NCBI RefSeq assembly: GCF_004402535.1
Contig: NZ_SOEY01000019.1
Location: forward strand, 142,447 to 206,446
DNA: 64,000 nt
Reading direction: 5' to 3'
Source of the DNA: Cryobacterium glaciale
GTDB taxonomy: Bacteria; Actinomycetota; Actinomycetes; Actinomycetales; Microbacteriaceae
Shown here piece after piece: positions 15,993 to 23,644 of the stretch. A program made the translations under genes and the position numbers. Every line of letters starts with the position of its first letter. Within the stretch, counting starts at the first letter, position 1. The notes under the pieces were generated by a model that was given only the letters and a program-made list of their open reading frames with translations, did no database searches and was not told the origin of the DNA.

Positions 15993-16937
15993 ATGAGCAG
16001 CACCGCCCGGCCCCGTTACGTTCTCGCCGTTGATGTCGGCGGCACCAAGGTCGAGGCCGCCCTCGTGGATGATCACGGTGTTGTCCTCGGCGCCAGCCGT
16101 CGTCGGGCGGCTACCGGCGCGAGCGCGTCGAGCGAACAGCTCGCCGCCTGGGTCACGAGTGTGGTGACCCAGGCTCGCGCGGCCCTGCCCGTCGACGCGG
16201 CCCTGATCGGGGTCGGAATCGGTTGTGCCGGGCCGATTCATCTGAGTGACGGCGCGGTGTCGCCGCTGAACCTGCCGGTCTGGCGCGAGTACCCGCTGAA
16301 AGAGCTGGTCGCCGCGCTCGTACCAGACCTGCCGGTGCGCCTGCGCATGGACGGGCTGTGCATCACGCTCGCCGAGCACTGGGTGGGCGCCGGGAAGGGC
16401 GTTGACAATCTGATGGGCATGATCGTGTCGACCGGCATCGGCGGCGGCCTCATTCTCGGCGGAGTGACCGCGTCGGGGCCGACTGGCAATGCCGGCCATA
16501 TCGGTCACATCGAGGTGGGCGGCTTTGACGACCCGTGCGCCTGCGGCGGAGTCGGCTGCATCGAGGCGATCGCTTCCGGCCCGAAAACCGTCGCCTGGGC
16601 GCGCAGGCAGGGATTCACCGGCGAGTCGGGCGAAGACCTGGCTCAGGCTTACGCGACCGCCGACCCGGTTGCGGTGGCAGCCGTCGCGCGCAGCGGCCGG
16701 GCGCTCGGCCAGGCGATCGCCTCCGCCGCGACGCTGCTCGACCTCGACCTCGTCGCCATCGGCGGCGGCTTCTCCAACGTCACAGGCGACCTGCTCGTGT
16801 TCGCGCGGGAGGCCATCGCCCAGCGCGTGCAGTTCGCCTACGCCACCCGGGTGCGCGTGGTAGCCTCGGCGCTTTCGGGCGACGGCCCGCTGATCGGCGC
16901 CGCGGCGTTGATCCACCGCGCCGAGCTGGTGCCCTAA
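15993..16937 (+). CDS. ROK-family sugar kinase
   Basis: This 314-residue protein has the ROK fold. The phosphate-binding loop is AVDVGGTKVEAAL (11-23), the sugar-binding signature is NAGHIGHIEVGG, and the zinc-binding motif is CACGGVGCIEAIASG, which supplies three cysteines beside the His. There is no N-terminal helix-turn-helix, so it is a kinase (glucokinase, fructokinase or N-acetyl-sugar kinase) rather than a NagC-type repressor. Divergence from the deoxyribose operon suggests a link to sugar salvage, but the substrate is unknown. Its stop codon lies inside a 20-bp palindrome. Confidence 0.88.
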   Translation: MSSTARPRYVLAVDVGGTKVEAALVDDHGVVLGASRRRAATGASASSEQLAAWVTSVVTQARAALPVDAALIGVGIGCAGPIHLSDGAVSPLNLPVWREYPLKELVAALVPDLPVRLRMDGLCITLAEHWVGAGKGVDNLMGMIVSTGIGGGLILGGVTASGPTGNAGHIGHIEVGGFDDPCACGGVGCIEAIASGPKTVAWARRQGFTGESGEDLAQAYATADPVAVAAVARSGRALGQAIASAATLLDLDLVAIGGGFSNVTGDLLVFAREAIAQRVQFAYATRVRVVASALSGDGPLIGAAALIHRAELVP

Positions 16938-16950
16938 GCGCGCTTGGGGC
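16931..16950. terminator. 20-bp palindrome over ROK stop codon
   Basis: GCCCTAAGCGCGCTTGGGGC folds on itself with a single G-U pair. It lies between the convergent ROK and MFS genes, and its TAA is the ROK stop. It is probably a bidirectional terminator. Confidence 0.5.
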
Positions 16951-16969
16951 CTGTCCCGAACGCCGCCCG

Positions 16970-18193
16970 TCAGCGCGAGCGTTCGAGATCGTCCTCCAGC
17001 ACGTGCGGACGACCGATCACGGCGCCGGCGATGACGATGACCAGCGCGCTGGTCAGCAGAAAGCCGAGTGGCCAGATCCACCCGCCGCTGAGCTCGTGCA
17101 GCAGGCCGAAGACCAGCGGCCCCAGTGCCCCCAGGGTGTAGCCGACGCTCTGCACGAAGCTGCTCAGCGCGACGGCACCGGCGTGAGTGCGAGTGCGCAG
17201 GTTGATGAGCACGAGTGCGAGTGGAAAGAACAGGGGCCCGAGGCCGGCCAGGCAGACCCAGAGCCAGGTCAGGGTCTCTGGCACCAACAACAGCCCGAGG
17301 TCACCGGCCACGAAAACGAGCACACCGACGTAGACGAGCGGTCCCACGTTGGTCAGCCGAGCCGTGAGCACCGGAATGACGAGCGCGCACGGAATACCCA
17401 TGCTGGCGTAGAGGGCGAGGAGCGTTCCCGCCTGGGCCGGACTGACCCCGGCGGTGTCGACGAGCAGTTGCGGCAGCCAGGCGAACATGGCGTAGGCGTT
17501 GAGCGATGACGCAGCGAACACGCCGGCGATCGCCCAGGCGATGGACGACTTCCAGAGGCGACCCAGAATCGCGGCGTCGGCCTCGTCAACGACCGGGCCG
17601 GATACTCTTGCGGTGCGTTGCCGCATGAGCAGGGTGACCCAGGGGACCAGCGCGAACAAAGCGAGCAGCATCCACATGCCGAGCGAGACGCGCCAGCCGG
17701 CGGCATCCGCTACCGGAACGGCGACCAGCGCCGGGATCAGGGTGCTCAGCGAGAGGACGGTGACGTAAAGGCTCGTCACGAGCCCGACGCGGTCGGGGAA
17801 GTATTTCTTGACCAGCGGCGGCAGGAGCACATTGCCGACGCCGAGCCCGGCGAAGGCGATGACACTGCCGAGGACGAGCATGGTGATCGAGCCCGACAGG
17901 CCACGAGTGACGTGTCCGATCAGGATCGCCACGAGGGCGAGCACGAGCGGCAGCTCCAGGCCGTGGCGGCGCGTGATCATGGGGCTGAAGATGCCGAAGA
18001 CGGCGAAACACACCGGGGGAAGCATGCCGAGCACACCGAGCGACAACGCGCCGAGCGGAATATCGACGTTGACCTCGGTCACGATCGGCGAAAGTGCAGC
18101 CACCGCCGTGCGCAGGTTCGCCGCGACCACGATGAGACCCAGAAGGGCGAGGCCGCGTCCCGGCAGCAGTCGGCGCGAGACGGCTGTATTCAC
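16970..18193 (-). CDS. MFS transporter, CynX/NimT-like
   Basis: This 407-residue protein has about twelve hydrophobic segments. The start ALLGLIVVAANLRTAVAALSP is typical of the CynX/NimT branch of the major facilitator superfamily (cyanate or 2-nitroimidazole transporters and many uncharacterised drug or anion exporters). The substrate is unknown. GTG at 18193 is preceded by TAGACT at 6 nt, so it can be transcribed separately from the upstream TetR gene, although the two are only 4 bp apart and may also be co-transcribed. The TetR protein probably regulates it. Confidence 0.85.
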   Translation of the reverse strand: MNTAVSRRLLPGRGLALLGLIVVAANLRTAVAALSPIVTEVNVDIPLGALSLGVLGMLPPVCFAVFGIFSPMITRRHGLELPLVLALVAILIGHVTRGLSGSITMLVLGSVIAFAGLGVGNVLLPPLVKKYFPDRVGLVTSLYVTVLSLSTLIPALVAVPVADAAGWRVSLGMWMLLALFALVPWVTLLMRQRTARVSGPVVDEADAAILGRLWKSSIAWAIAGVFAASSLNAYAMFAWLPQLLVDTAGVSPAQAGTLLALYASMGIPCALVIPVLTARLTNVGPLVYVGVLVFVAGDLGLLLVPETLTWLWVCLAGLGPLFFPLALVLINLRTRTHAGAVALSSFVQSVGYTLGALGPLVFGLLHELSGGWIWPLGFLLTSALVIVIAGAVIGRPHVLEDDLERSR

Positions 18194-18197
18194 TCGG

Positions 18198-18857
18198 TCA
18201 GTCTAGGGCCAGGGCCGCGGCGCGTTCCCGCTGCACGTCAGCCGCGAGGTTCTTCAGGTCGTCCCAGCGTTCGGGTGCGACGAGGCCGGGCAGGAGCATC
18301 GCCCACATCTCCGTCAGGCGCTGGTCGATATCACCGCGCCCGGTCAGAACGTCGGAGACAACCTGCACCCCCGTGAAAGCGGCCGTGAAAAAGTGGGCAG
18401 CTGCACGCACGTCCACCGTCGGAACGACATCGCCCTCGAGAATTCCCCGGCGTAGGAATTGCTCACACGTGACCATCCAGTCCAGATAGGGCGCGGACAC
18501 CGGCGTCGAGAAATTGACCGCTTCAATCGTCAGGCGAACCCCGGCACTGACGATGACGTCATCGCGCAGCTGTCGAGCCAGTTCGTAGGACATCGACACG
18601 AGGGCACGCAGGCCGGGCACGTCGTTTTCGAGCAGCAGTCGACCAGCACCGACCGATTGCTCGTGCTGGGCATCGATGATGGCGACCGCGAGGGCTTCCT
18701 TGGAATCGAAGTGAAAGTACAGTGCGCCCTTGGTGACTCCCGCAGCGGCGCTCACCTGGGCGAGAGACGTGCTTCCGTAGCCGCGCTGTTCGAACGCTGC
18801 CGCCGCGCCGCGAATTATCGCGGCGCGCGTTTCAACAGCTCGTGCTTGTTGTGGCAT
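18198..18857 (-). CDS. TetR regulator, ScbR/gamma-butyrolactone-receptor-like
   Basis: This 219-residue TetR protein has an N-terminal helix-turn-helix (VSAAAGVTKGALYFHFDSKEA). Further features recall ScbR/ArpA autoregulator receptors: ALYFHFxSKExLA, DAQ, AGVRL in the ligand domain, and FTGVQVVS near the C-terminus. That family binds gamma-butyrolactones or related small signals. ATG 18857 is chosen because the TetR fold begins there. The open frame extends to 19094, but the extra part is not conserved-looking. An ARE-like palindrome lies about 100 bp upstream. The predicted targets are its own gene, the MFS gene and the divergent small membrane protein. Confidence 0.8.
   Translation of the reverse strand: MPQQARAVETRAAIIRGAAAAFEQRGYGSTSLAQVSAAAGVTKGALYFHFDSKEALAVAIIDAQHEQSVGAGRLLLENDVPGLRALVSMSYELARQLRDDVIVSAGVRLTIEAVNFSTPVSAPYLDWMVTCEQFLRRGILEGDVVPTVDVRAAAHFFTAAFTGVQVVSDVLTGRGDIDQRLTEMWAMLLPGLVAPERWDDLKNLAADVQRERAAALALD
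18200..18205 (-). promoter_or_regulatory. Leaderless -10 (TAGACT) of MFS gene
   Basis: TAGACT, 6 nt before GTG 18193, overlaps the last codons of the upstream TetR gene. Confidence 0.5.
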
Positions 18858-18955
18858 GGAACCCCCAGGAAAATGCTCGTGTGCCCAGCGTACCGGGGCG
18901 GACTGCCCCCATGAGTGCCCCCGCGGCCTGGCGGCCTTTGTGGCTATACAAAAAA

Positions 18956-18971
18956 CATACTCTTTGGTATG
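18956..18971. promoter_or_regulatory. ARE-like operator between TetR and PLDc_N genes
   Basis: CATAC-TCTTTG-GTATG is a perfect 5-bp inverted repeat. With flanks it reads AAACATACTCTTTGGTATGG, close to the AAACATAC-N4-GGTNTG pattern I recall for gamma-butyrolactone-receptor binding sites (ARE boxes). It overlaps the predicted -10 region of the small gene to its right, so binding would block that gene. The TetR gene to its left encodes a protein of the matching family. Confidence 0.55.
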
Positions 18972-18980
18972 GTATCTGCC

Positions 18981-19199
18981 ATGGGGAACGTAAGCGATGA
19001 CGAGTGGGTGGGCATCGGCCTTGCCCTGCTGGCCGGAATGATCGTACTCGTACTCTCGCTGGTTGCCCTGATTCAGATCGGGCGCGCTGCACACCTGTGC
19101 CCGAGCGTGCGCACCAACTGGGTGTTGGCTGTTTTGCTCGCCCCGCTATTCGGGGCGACAGCCTGGTTCGCCGTCGGCGACCGGCTGCCGCTGGACTAG
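18981..19199 (+). CDS. Small membrane protein with PLDc_N domain
   Basis: This 72-residue protein has two membrane helices (GIGLALLAGMIVLVLSLVALIQI and NWVLAVLLAPLFGATAWFAVG). The spacing matches the PLDc_N domain, the membrane anchor of cardiolipin synthases, here without the phospholipase D catalytic part. ATG 18969 (four residues longer) is the alternative start. That one has TACTCT 5 nt upstream, while ATG 18981 has TATGGT 7 nt upstream. The gene faces the ScbR-like regulator, with the palindromic operator covering its promoter. Stand-alone PLDc_N proteins are common in actinobacteria and have no known function. The stop overlaps the ribF stop by 4 bp. Confidence 0.75.
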   Translation: MGNVSDDEWVGIGLALLAGMIVLVLSLVALIQIGRAAHLCPSVRTNWVLAVLLAPLFGATAWFAVGDRLPLD

Positions 19200-20155
19200 C
19201 TCAAGGTCGAGGTCGACGTCAAAAGATGCAGAATCGTGCGCACCTGCGCGACATCATCGCGCATCTGCACGATCAGCGGGTCGATGCCGGAGTAGGCAAC
19301 CATGCCGCGAATCCGTTCCACGAATGAGACGTCGACAACGTGGTCGTACAGGTCGAGATCGACCTCGTCGAGCACGTAGGCTTCGACCTGCTTCTGCGCG
19401 ACGCCGCCGAAGGTGGGGTTGTTCCCCACCGAGATGGCGGCCGGGTAGCGGGCACCGGCATCCGTCAGCCAGCCGGCATACACGCCGTCGGCGGGAATCA
19501 GACCCTCGGAATCGGAGGACAGGTTGGCTGTGGGAAAGCCCAGTTCGCGACCGCGAGCAGCGCCGTGCACGACGACGCCGCGCACGGTCGGCACGTGCCC
19601 GAGCATCTGGCCGGCCGCGGTCACATCGCCGGCAGCGAGCAGCTCGCGAATCCAGGTCGACGACACCCGGCGTTCGCCGTCGGGCATCACGTCGTCGATC
19701 ATGCGCACCTCATAGCCGAACTCGGCGCCGAGATCACGCAGCAGTGCGACATCGCCAGCTCCCTTCGCCCCGAACCGAAAATCGCGGCCGACCAGCACGA
19801 AGCGAGCGTGCAGGGCGGTGACCAGGATGCGTTCGATGAATTCCCGCGGCGGCAGGCTCGACAAGGAGTGGTTGAACTCCAGCAGCAGCGTCGCGTCGAC
19901 GCCGGTCTCGGCGATCAGGTCGAGCTTCTGCTCGGCACTGACCAGGGCGTTAGGGCAGGATTCCGGAGCGAGCAAGGCAAGGGGATGCCGGTCGAACGTG
20001 ACCACGACGGCGGCGAGCTGTTCCCGCGCGGCAATGGCCTTGAGTTCGGTGATAACGGCCCGGTGCCCGGCGTGCACCCCGTCGAACTTGCCGATGCTCA
20101 CGGCCGAGGACGGCCAGTCGCTCGGTACCGAGTCGACGCCATAGAGGGTTTTCAT
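19196..20155 (-). CDS. ribF: Bifunctional riboflavin kinase/FAD synthetase
   Basis: This 319-residue enzyme phosphorylates riboflavin to FMN and adenylates FMN to FAD. The N-terminal FAD synthetase domain shows the nucleotidyltransferase motif GKFDGVHAGHRAV. The C-terminal riboflavin kinase domain shows GRELGFPTANL and the acidic strand VEAYVLDEVDLDLY. The open frame extends 35 codons upstream, but similarity begins at MKTLYGVDSVP, so I use ATG 20155, which overlaps the previous gene by 4 bp (ATGA). It lies downstream of truB as in many bacteria, with two small membrane-protein genes between them. Confidence 0.94.
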   Translation of the reverse strand: MKTLYGVDSVPSDWPSSAVSIGKFDGVHAGHRAVITELKAIAAREQLAAVVVTFDRHPLALLAPESCPNALVSAEQKLDLIAETGVDATLLLEFNHSLSSLPPREFIERILVTALHARFVLVGRDFRFGAKGAGDVALLRDLGAEFGYEVRMIDDVMPDGERRVSSTWIRELLAAGDVTAAGQMLGHVPTVRGVVVHGAARGRELGFPTANLSSDSEGLIPADGVYAGWLTDAGARYPAAISVGNNPTFGGVAQKQVEAYVLDEVDLDLYDHVVDVSFVERIRGMVAYSGIDPLIVQMRDDVAQVRTILHLLTSTSTLS

Positions 20156-20589
20156 GCGCGGCTCCCGATGGGCGATACCGGGTGGCGCGCGAGCCACCAC
20201 ATGCCGAGCACTGGCAGCACGAGGGGAATGAACAGGTATCCACTGCCATAGACCGACCACACGGTGGCGTGCTGGAACAGTGCGGGGTCGACGAGGCTGA
20301 GCGTTCCGACCAGGAGCACGCCGAACAGTTCGAAGCCGATGGTGACCCAGGCGATGCGATACCAGAGCGCGGTGCGCTTGACCAGGGCGATCGTCGCGAC
20401 GATGTAGACCACGGCGGCGAGGGCCGACAGCGCGTAGGCGAGCGGGGCCTCACTGAAGGCGCGCACGATTTGAACGAAGGAACGCCCGGTTGCGGCGAGG
20501 GCCAACACGCCGTAGACGGCGATGAGGAGTCGACCGATGCCGCTCACCCGATTGGAGGGGACGGTCGTGTCGGTCTGGGAGTCTGTCAT
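20152..20589 (-). CDS. Small membrane protein between truB and ribF
   Basis: This 145-residue protein has four hydrophobic segments (GRLLIAVYGVLALAA, LAYALSALAAVVYIVATIALV, WVTIGFELFGVLLVGTL, GYLFIPLVLPVLGMWWLA). It is conserved-looking but I cannot place it in a characterised family. It overlaps ribF by 4 bp, so the two are likely translated together. The proximity to ribF raises riboflavin transport as a possibility, but I see no known riboflavin-transporter motif. Confidence 0.75.
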   Translation of the reverse strand: MTDSQTDTTVPSNRVSGIGRLLIAVYGVLALAATGRSFVQIVRAFSEAPLAYALSALAAVVYIVATIALVKRTALWYRIAWVTIGFELFGVLLVGTLSLVDPALFQHATVWSVYGSGYLFIPLVLPVLGMWWLARHPVSPIGSRA

Positions 20590-20649
20590 TGCTCGGCATT
20601 CATCTGGTTCGCTAATTATTGCAGCATCCGCAGCCGACCCGGAACCGCG

Positions 20650-21018
20650 TCAGCTTCCCTGCACGTTCCAGATCTGGTTCATGCGGTACAGCATGACCGC
20701 GACCGACAGGCAGGTAACGCCGAGAATCACCGTGCTCCAGCGGCTGCGTTCGACGAGAGCCCAGAATCCGGCCGCGACCGGGAGCGCAAGGGCGCTGACG
20801 AGGTAGGTGTAGAACTCGAGCAGGCTGCCGGTGGCCGTATTGCCGGCCAGCGGCGCCGCGATCGCGGCAGCGAGCTGCACGATCAGCAGGAGTTCGACCA
20901 GCGCGGTCGCTCCCATGGTGAGGTCGGTGGGCTTGCGCCCGACCAGGCCGAGCACGACACAGAGCAGGCCGCCCGCCACGGCGATGGCCAGTTGCAGCCA
21001 GGTGAACCATTCGATCAT
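20650..21018 (-). CDS. Small membrane protein downstream of truB
   Basis: This 122-residue protein has four predicted membrane helices (LQLAIAVAGGLLCVVLGLVG, ALVELLLIVQLAAAIAAPLAG, LEFYTYLVSALALPVAAGFWAL, WSTVILGVTCLSVAVML). The start overlaps the truB stop by 4 bp. It is unrelated by eye to the next membrane protein (20152-20589), though both have four helices. Function unknown. Confidence 0.75.
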   Translation of the reverse strand: MIEWFTWLQLAIAVAGGLLCVVLGLVGRKPTDLTMGATALVELLLIVQLAAAIAAPLAGNTATGSLLEFYTYLVSALALPVAAGFWALVERSRWSTVILGVTCLSVAVMLYRMNQIWNVQGS

Positions 21019-21944
21019 GACGTGGGTGTCGATTCGCTCTCGTGTGGTTCAGCGGGCAGGTCAGGCGGAAAATTCAGCAGCGACTTGGCCTGGTCGCCGC
21101 GGTACTCGACCAGTCCGACCAGTCGGCCGCCGGGAGCGATGGCGGCGACCGGTCCGGTGCGGGTCGCGTCGGGTTCGACGCGGATGCGTTTGCCGTGGCC
21201 GAGATCGATGGCCTGTTCGTCCGACAGGTCGAGGCGCGGGAGCAGCCGGGTGGCGGCATCCGCTGGAGAAATAAGGTCGGCGGCGACGTCGACCTGTTCC
21301 AGCATCGCGGCGTTTTCGATGCGGAATGGGCCGATGCGGGTGCGGCGGAGGGCCGTGAGGTGGCCGCCGACGCCGAGCGCGGCGCCGAGGTCGCGGGCCA
21401 GCGCACGAATGTAGGTGCCGGAGGCGCATTCGACGCGCACGTCGAGGTCGAGAAAACCGTCCCGAAGGGTGCTGGAGAGCAGCGCGAACTCGCTCACGGT
21501 CACCGGGCGGGACGGCAACTGCACGTCTTCGCCGGCCCGCACCCTGGCGTAGGCACGCTTGCCGTCCACCTTGATGGCGCTGACCGCGCTCGGCTGCTGG
21601 CGAATGGAGCCGCTGAGGTCGCTGATGCCGGCCGCGATGGCTGCGGGGGTGATGGCGGCGACCGTCTCTGCGGTGGCGCGGGTGAGGCAGTCCCCCTCCG
21701 CGTCATCCGTTGTGGTGGCCTGGCCGAGGCGGATGGTCGCGAGGTATTCCTTGTCGAGGCCGACGACGTAGGTGAGCAGCCGGGTCGAACTGTTGATGCC
21801 GAGAACGAGGAGGCCGGTCGCCATGGGGTCGAGCGTGCCGGCATGGCCGACCTTGCGCGTTCCGGCCAGGCGCCGGGTTCGGGCGACAGCGTCATGGCTG
21901 GTCCAGCCCTGCGCCTTGTCGATGAGTAGAAGGCCGCTGGTCAC
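21015..21944 (-). CDS. truB: tRNA pseudouridine(55) synthase
   Basis: This 309-residue enzyme makes pseudouridine at position 55 in the T-loop of tRNAs. The N-terminus (GLLLIDKAQGWTSHD) and catalytic block KVGHAGTLDPMATGLLV (Asp39) are diagnostic. CASGTYIRALARDLG and a C-terminal PUA-like region near LGHGKRIRVEP follow. GTG 21944 is preceded by TACCCT at 6 nt, predicting a leaderless message. truB usually follows rbfA. Here a block containing panE, the kinase-like gene, mutY, thyA and folA lies between them. Confidence 0.95.
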   Translation of the reverse strand: MTSGLLLIDKAQGWTSHDAVARTRRLAGTRKVGHAGTLDPMATGLLVLGINSSTRLLTYVVGLDKEYLATIRLGQATTTDDAEGDCLTRATAETVAAITPAAIAAGISDLSGSIRQQPSAVSAIKVDGKRAYARVRAGEDVQLPSRPVTVSEFALLSSTLRDGFLDLDVRVECASGTYIRALARDLGAALGVGGHLTALRRTRIGPFRIENAAMLEQVDVAADLISPADAATRLLPRLDLSDEQAIDLGHGKRIRVEPDATRTGPVAAIAPGGRLVGLVEYRGDQAKSLLNFPPDLPAEPHESESTPTS

Positions 21945-21950
21945 TTCCTG

Positions 21951-21956
21951 AGGGTA
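21951..21956 (-). promoter_or_regulatory. Leaderless -10 (TACCCT) of truB operon
   Basis: TACCCT is 6 nt (CAGGAA) before GTG 21944, divergent from the panE promoter 28 bp away. Confidence 0.55.
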
Positions 21957-21983
21957 TCAGCGTGCGACTTGGACAACGCAATC

Positions 21984-21989
21984 TAGGCT
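21984..21989 (+). promoter_or_regulatory. Leaderless -10 (TAGGCT) of panE
   Basis: TAGGCT is 6 nt (GGGGGA) before ATG 21996. Confidence 0.55.
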
Positions 21990-21995
21990 GGGGGA

Positions 21996-23006
21996 ATGCG
22001 AATTGCTGTAATCGGAGCCGGCGCCCTGGGCGGCCTGTTCGCGACCCTGCTCGCCCGTGCCGGGCACGAGATCACCGTCACGGCACACCAGGCGGCCCGA
22101 TCGGTCATTGAAGACAACGGAATTCGCATCACTGGCGGTTTCGGGGATGCCCAGTGCCGCGTGCTGGTGCGGGAGGTCCTCACCGAAACCCCCGACCTGA
22201 CACTGATCTGCACCAAGGCCCAGGATGCCACAGCCGCCATCTCCGAGAATGCCGACCTGCTCGACGGGTCACCGGTCATCGTGGTGCAGAACGGGCTCGA
22301 TGGCGTGTCGACCGCCGGGCAGCTGCTGCCGCACTCGGACTGTTTCGGGTTGCTCACCCTCACCGCCGCGCACTACATGGGTCCGGGCCGGGTGCGGGTG
22401 ACGACCGCAGCATCGAGCTACCTCGGTCGGGGCAGCGGTCAAACGGATGCCGCCACCCAGCGCTGGCAGGCGGTGCTGGCTACCGCATTCCCCACCCTCG
22501 CGGCTGACAATTTCGTCGGTGCACAGTGGACCAAGCTCGTCGTCAATATGCTCAACGCCCTGCCGGCCATCACCGGGCTGAGCGTGCAGGCGGTGATCGG
22601 CTCGGCCCCGCTCCGCCGGATCCTGACCGCGAGCATGCAGGAGACCGTGCAGGTGGGTGTGGCCCGCGGCGTGACGTTCGGATCGTTGCAGTCACTCACT
22701 GATCGCAACCTGCGGGTATTCGGGCGACTTCCGGTGGCCCTCGCGCAGTCCCTGCCGCTGCGGATGGGGGCGAAGATGGGGCCGGTGACCAATCTCGGCT
22801 CAACGCTGCAGAGCATCAAGCGTGCTCACCTGACCGAAATCGACCACCTCAACGGCGCGGTCGTGCGGGAAGCTGGGCTGGCCGGGCGGGCGGTGCCGGT
22901 CAACACCCTGCTGACCACGCTCGTGCACGAGGTCGAGGTCACCCGGAACTTTCTGAAACCGGCCGACGTGCTTGCCCGGTTCGAGGAACTCACCGACGAC
23001 CGCTGA
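21996..23006 (+). CDS. panE: 2-dehydropantoate 2-reductase (ketopantoate reductase)
   Basis: This 336-residue cytosolic NADPH-dependent reductase has the Rossmann motif GAGALGGLFA (7-16). The catalytic region NFVGAQWTKLVVNMLNA carries the conserved lysine, and a C-terminal helical domain is present. Known members reduce ketopantoate to pantoate for coenzyme A synthesis. PanE/ApbA paralogues act on other 2-oxo acids, so the substrate is likely but not certain. The gene is monocistronic and converges on the kinase-like gene. Confidence 0.85.
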   Translation: MRIAVIGAGALGGLFATLLARAGHEITVTAHQAARSVIEDNGIRITGGFGDAQCRVLVREVLTETPDLTLICTKAQDATAAISENADLLDGSPVIVVQNGLDGVSTAGQLLPHSDCFGLLTLTAAHYMGPGRVRVTTAASSYLGRGSGQTDAATQRWQAVLATAFPTLAADNFVGAQWTKLVVNMLNALPAITGLSVQAVIGSAPLRRILTASMQETVQVGVARGVTFGSLQSLTDRNLRVFGRLPVALAQSLPLRMGAKMGPVTNLGSTLQSIKRAHLTEIDHLNGAVVREAGLAGRAVPVNTLLTTLVHEVEVTRNFLKPADVLARFEELTDDR

Positions 23007-23023
23007 GAGAGCGGATGCTCAGC
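23002..23023. terminator. Weak hairpin after panE
   Basis: GCTGAG / CTCAGC with a 10-nt loop overlaps the panE stop codon and faces the convergent kinase-like gene. The stem is only 6 bp. Confidence 0.3.
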
Positions 23024-23621
23024 ACCGGTCGGTCAGCACGCGGAGCGGGGCCTCTCGGTTCGTCGTGTCGACGACGGCCGACACGACGTCGCGCGGGTGA
23101 ACCTCGGCGAGGTAATGCGCCTGGGCCTCGCTCGCCGGTGCGCCCTCTAACAGCACGCTGTACAGCCAGAGGCCGTGCAGTTCAGGCCGGTTGATGTAGT
23201 CGCCGTCGATGATCAGGATGGCGTCGGCGGGCGCGGTCTGCCAGGTCGGTTGGATCCAGGTGTCCCGATCGGGGTCGAATTCCTCCGTGACGAAACCCGT
23301 GCTGCCTCCCATTCGGAAGGGTTCGACCAGCACCCGGCGGAGCGCCGAGTAGTCGTAGCCGACCAGGTACATCCGCTCGGGGGTGTCGGGTGCGAGTCGC
23401 TGCTGCTCGGCGCGCGAGTGCTGGAAGTAGCGCAGACTCGCCCGAAAGACGTGCCGTTCGTCTTCGCGGAACACCGCGGCGAGGTCGTCGGCGAAGGCGG
23501 CGCGGGCGGCGGCATCCGTTCCGTCGATGGCGATGATCGTGCGGCCACGGCCGTAATTGTGCAGGATCTCGGCGGCGAGGACGCGCAGAAAGTCGATGCG
23601 CGGGGTGGAAACCAGCTTCAT
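23019..23621 (-). CDS. Uridine-kinase-like protein with degenerate P-loop
   Basis: This 200-residue protein looks like a uridine/cytidine-kinase-type P-loop protein (TIIAIDGTDAAARAAFADDLAA near residues 28-49, RASLRYFQHSR, LIIDGDYI). The Walker A motif, normally GxxGxGKT/S, reads GTDAAARAA, so both the lysine and the Ser/Thr are gone. Catalysis by the usual route is therefore unlikely. It could be a binding or regulatory pseudoenzyme. It starts 23 bp from mutY, transcribed away, with overlapping leaderless promoters. Confidence 0.7.
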   Translation of the reverse strand: MKLVSTPRIDFLRVLAAEILHNYGRGRTIIAIDGTDAAARAAFADDLAAVFREDERHVFRASLRYFQHSRAEQQRLAPDTPERMYLVGYDYSALRRVLVEPFRMGGSTGFVTEEFDPDRDTWIQPTWQTAPADAILIIDGDYINRPELHGLWLYSVLLEGAPASEAQAHYLAEVHPRDVVSAVVDTTNREAPLRVLTDRC

Positions 23622-23627
23622 GAATCG

Positions 23628-23637
23628 AGCCTAGGTT
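23628..23637. promoter_or_regulatory. Overlapping divergent -10 elements
   Basis: TAGGCT on the minus strand (23633-23628) is 6 nt before the kinase-like ATG. TAGGTT on the plus strand (23632-23637) is 7 nt before the mutY ATG. They share the CTAG core, so both promoters cannot be occupied by polymerase at once. Confidence 0.5.
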
Positions 23638-23644
23638 AGAACGG

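Noticed and set aside
18858-19094. Upstream extension of the ScbR-like TetR frame
   Set aside because: It crosses the operator and the opposite small gene. The TetR fold begins at ATG 18857.
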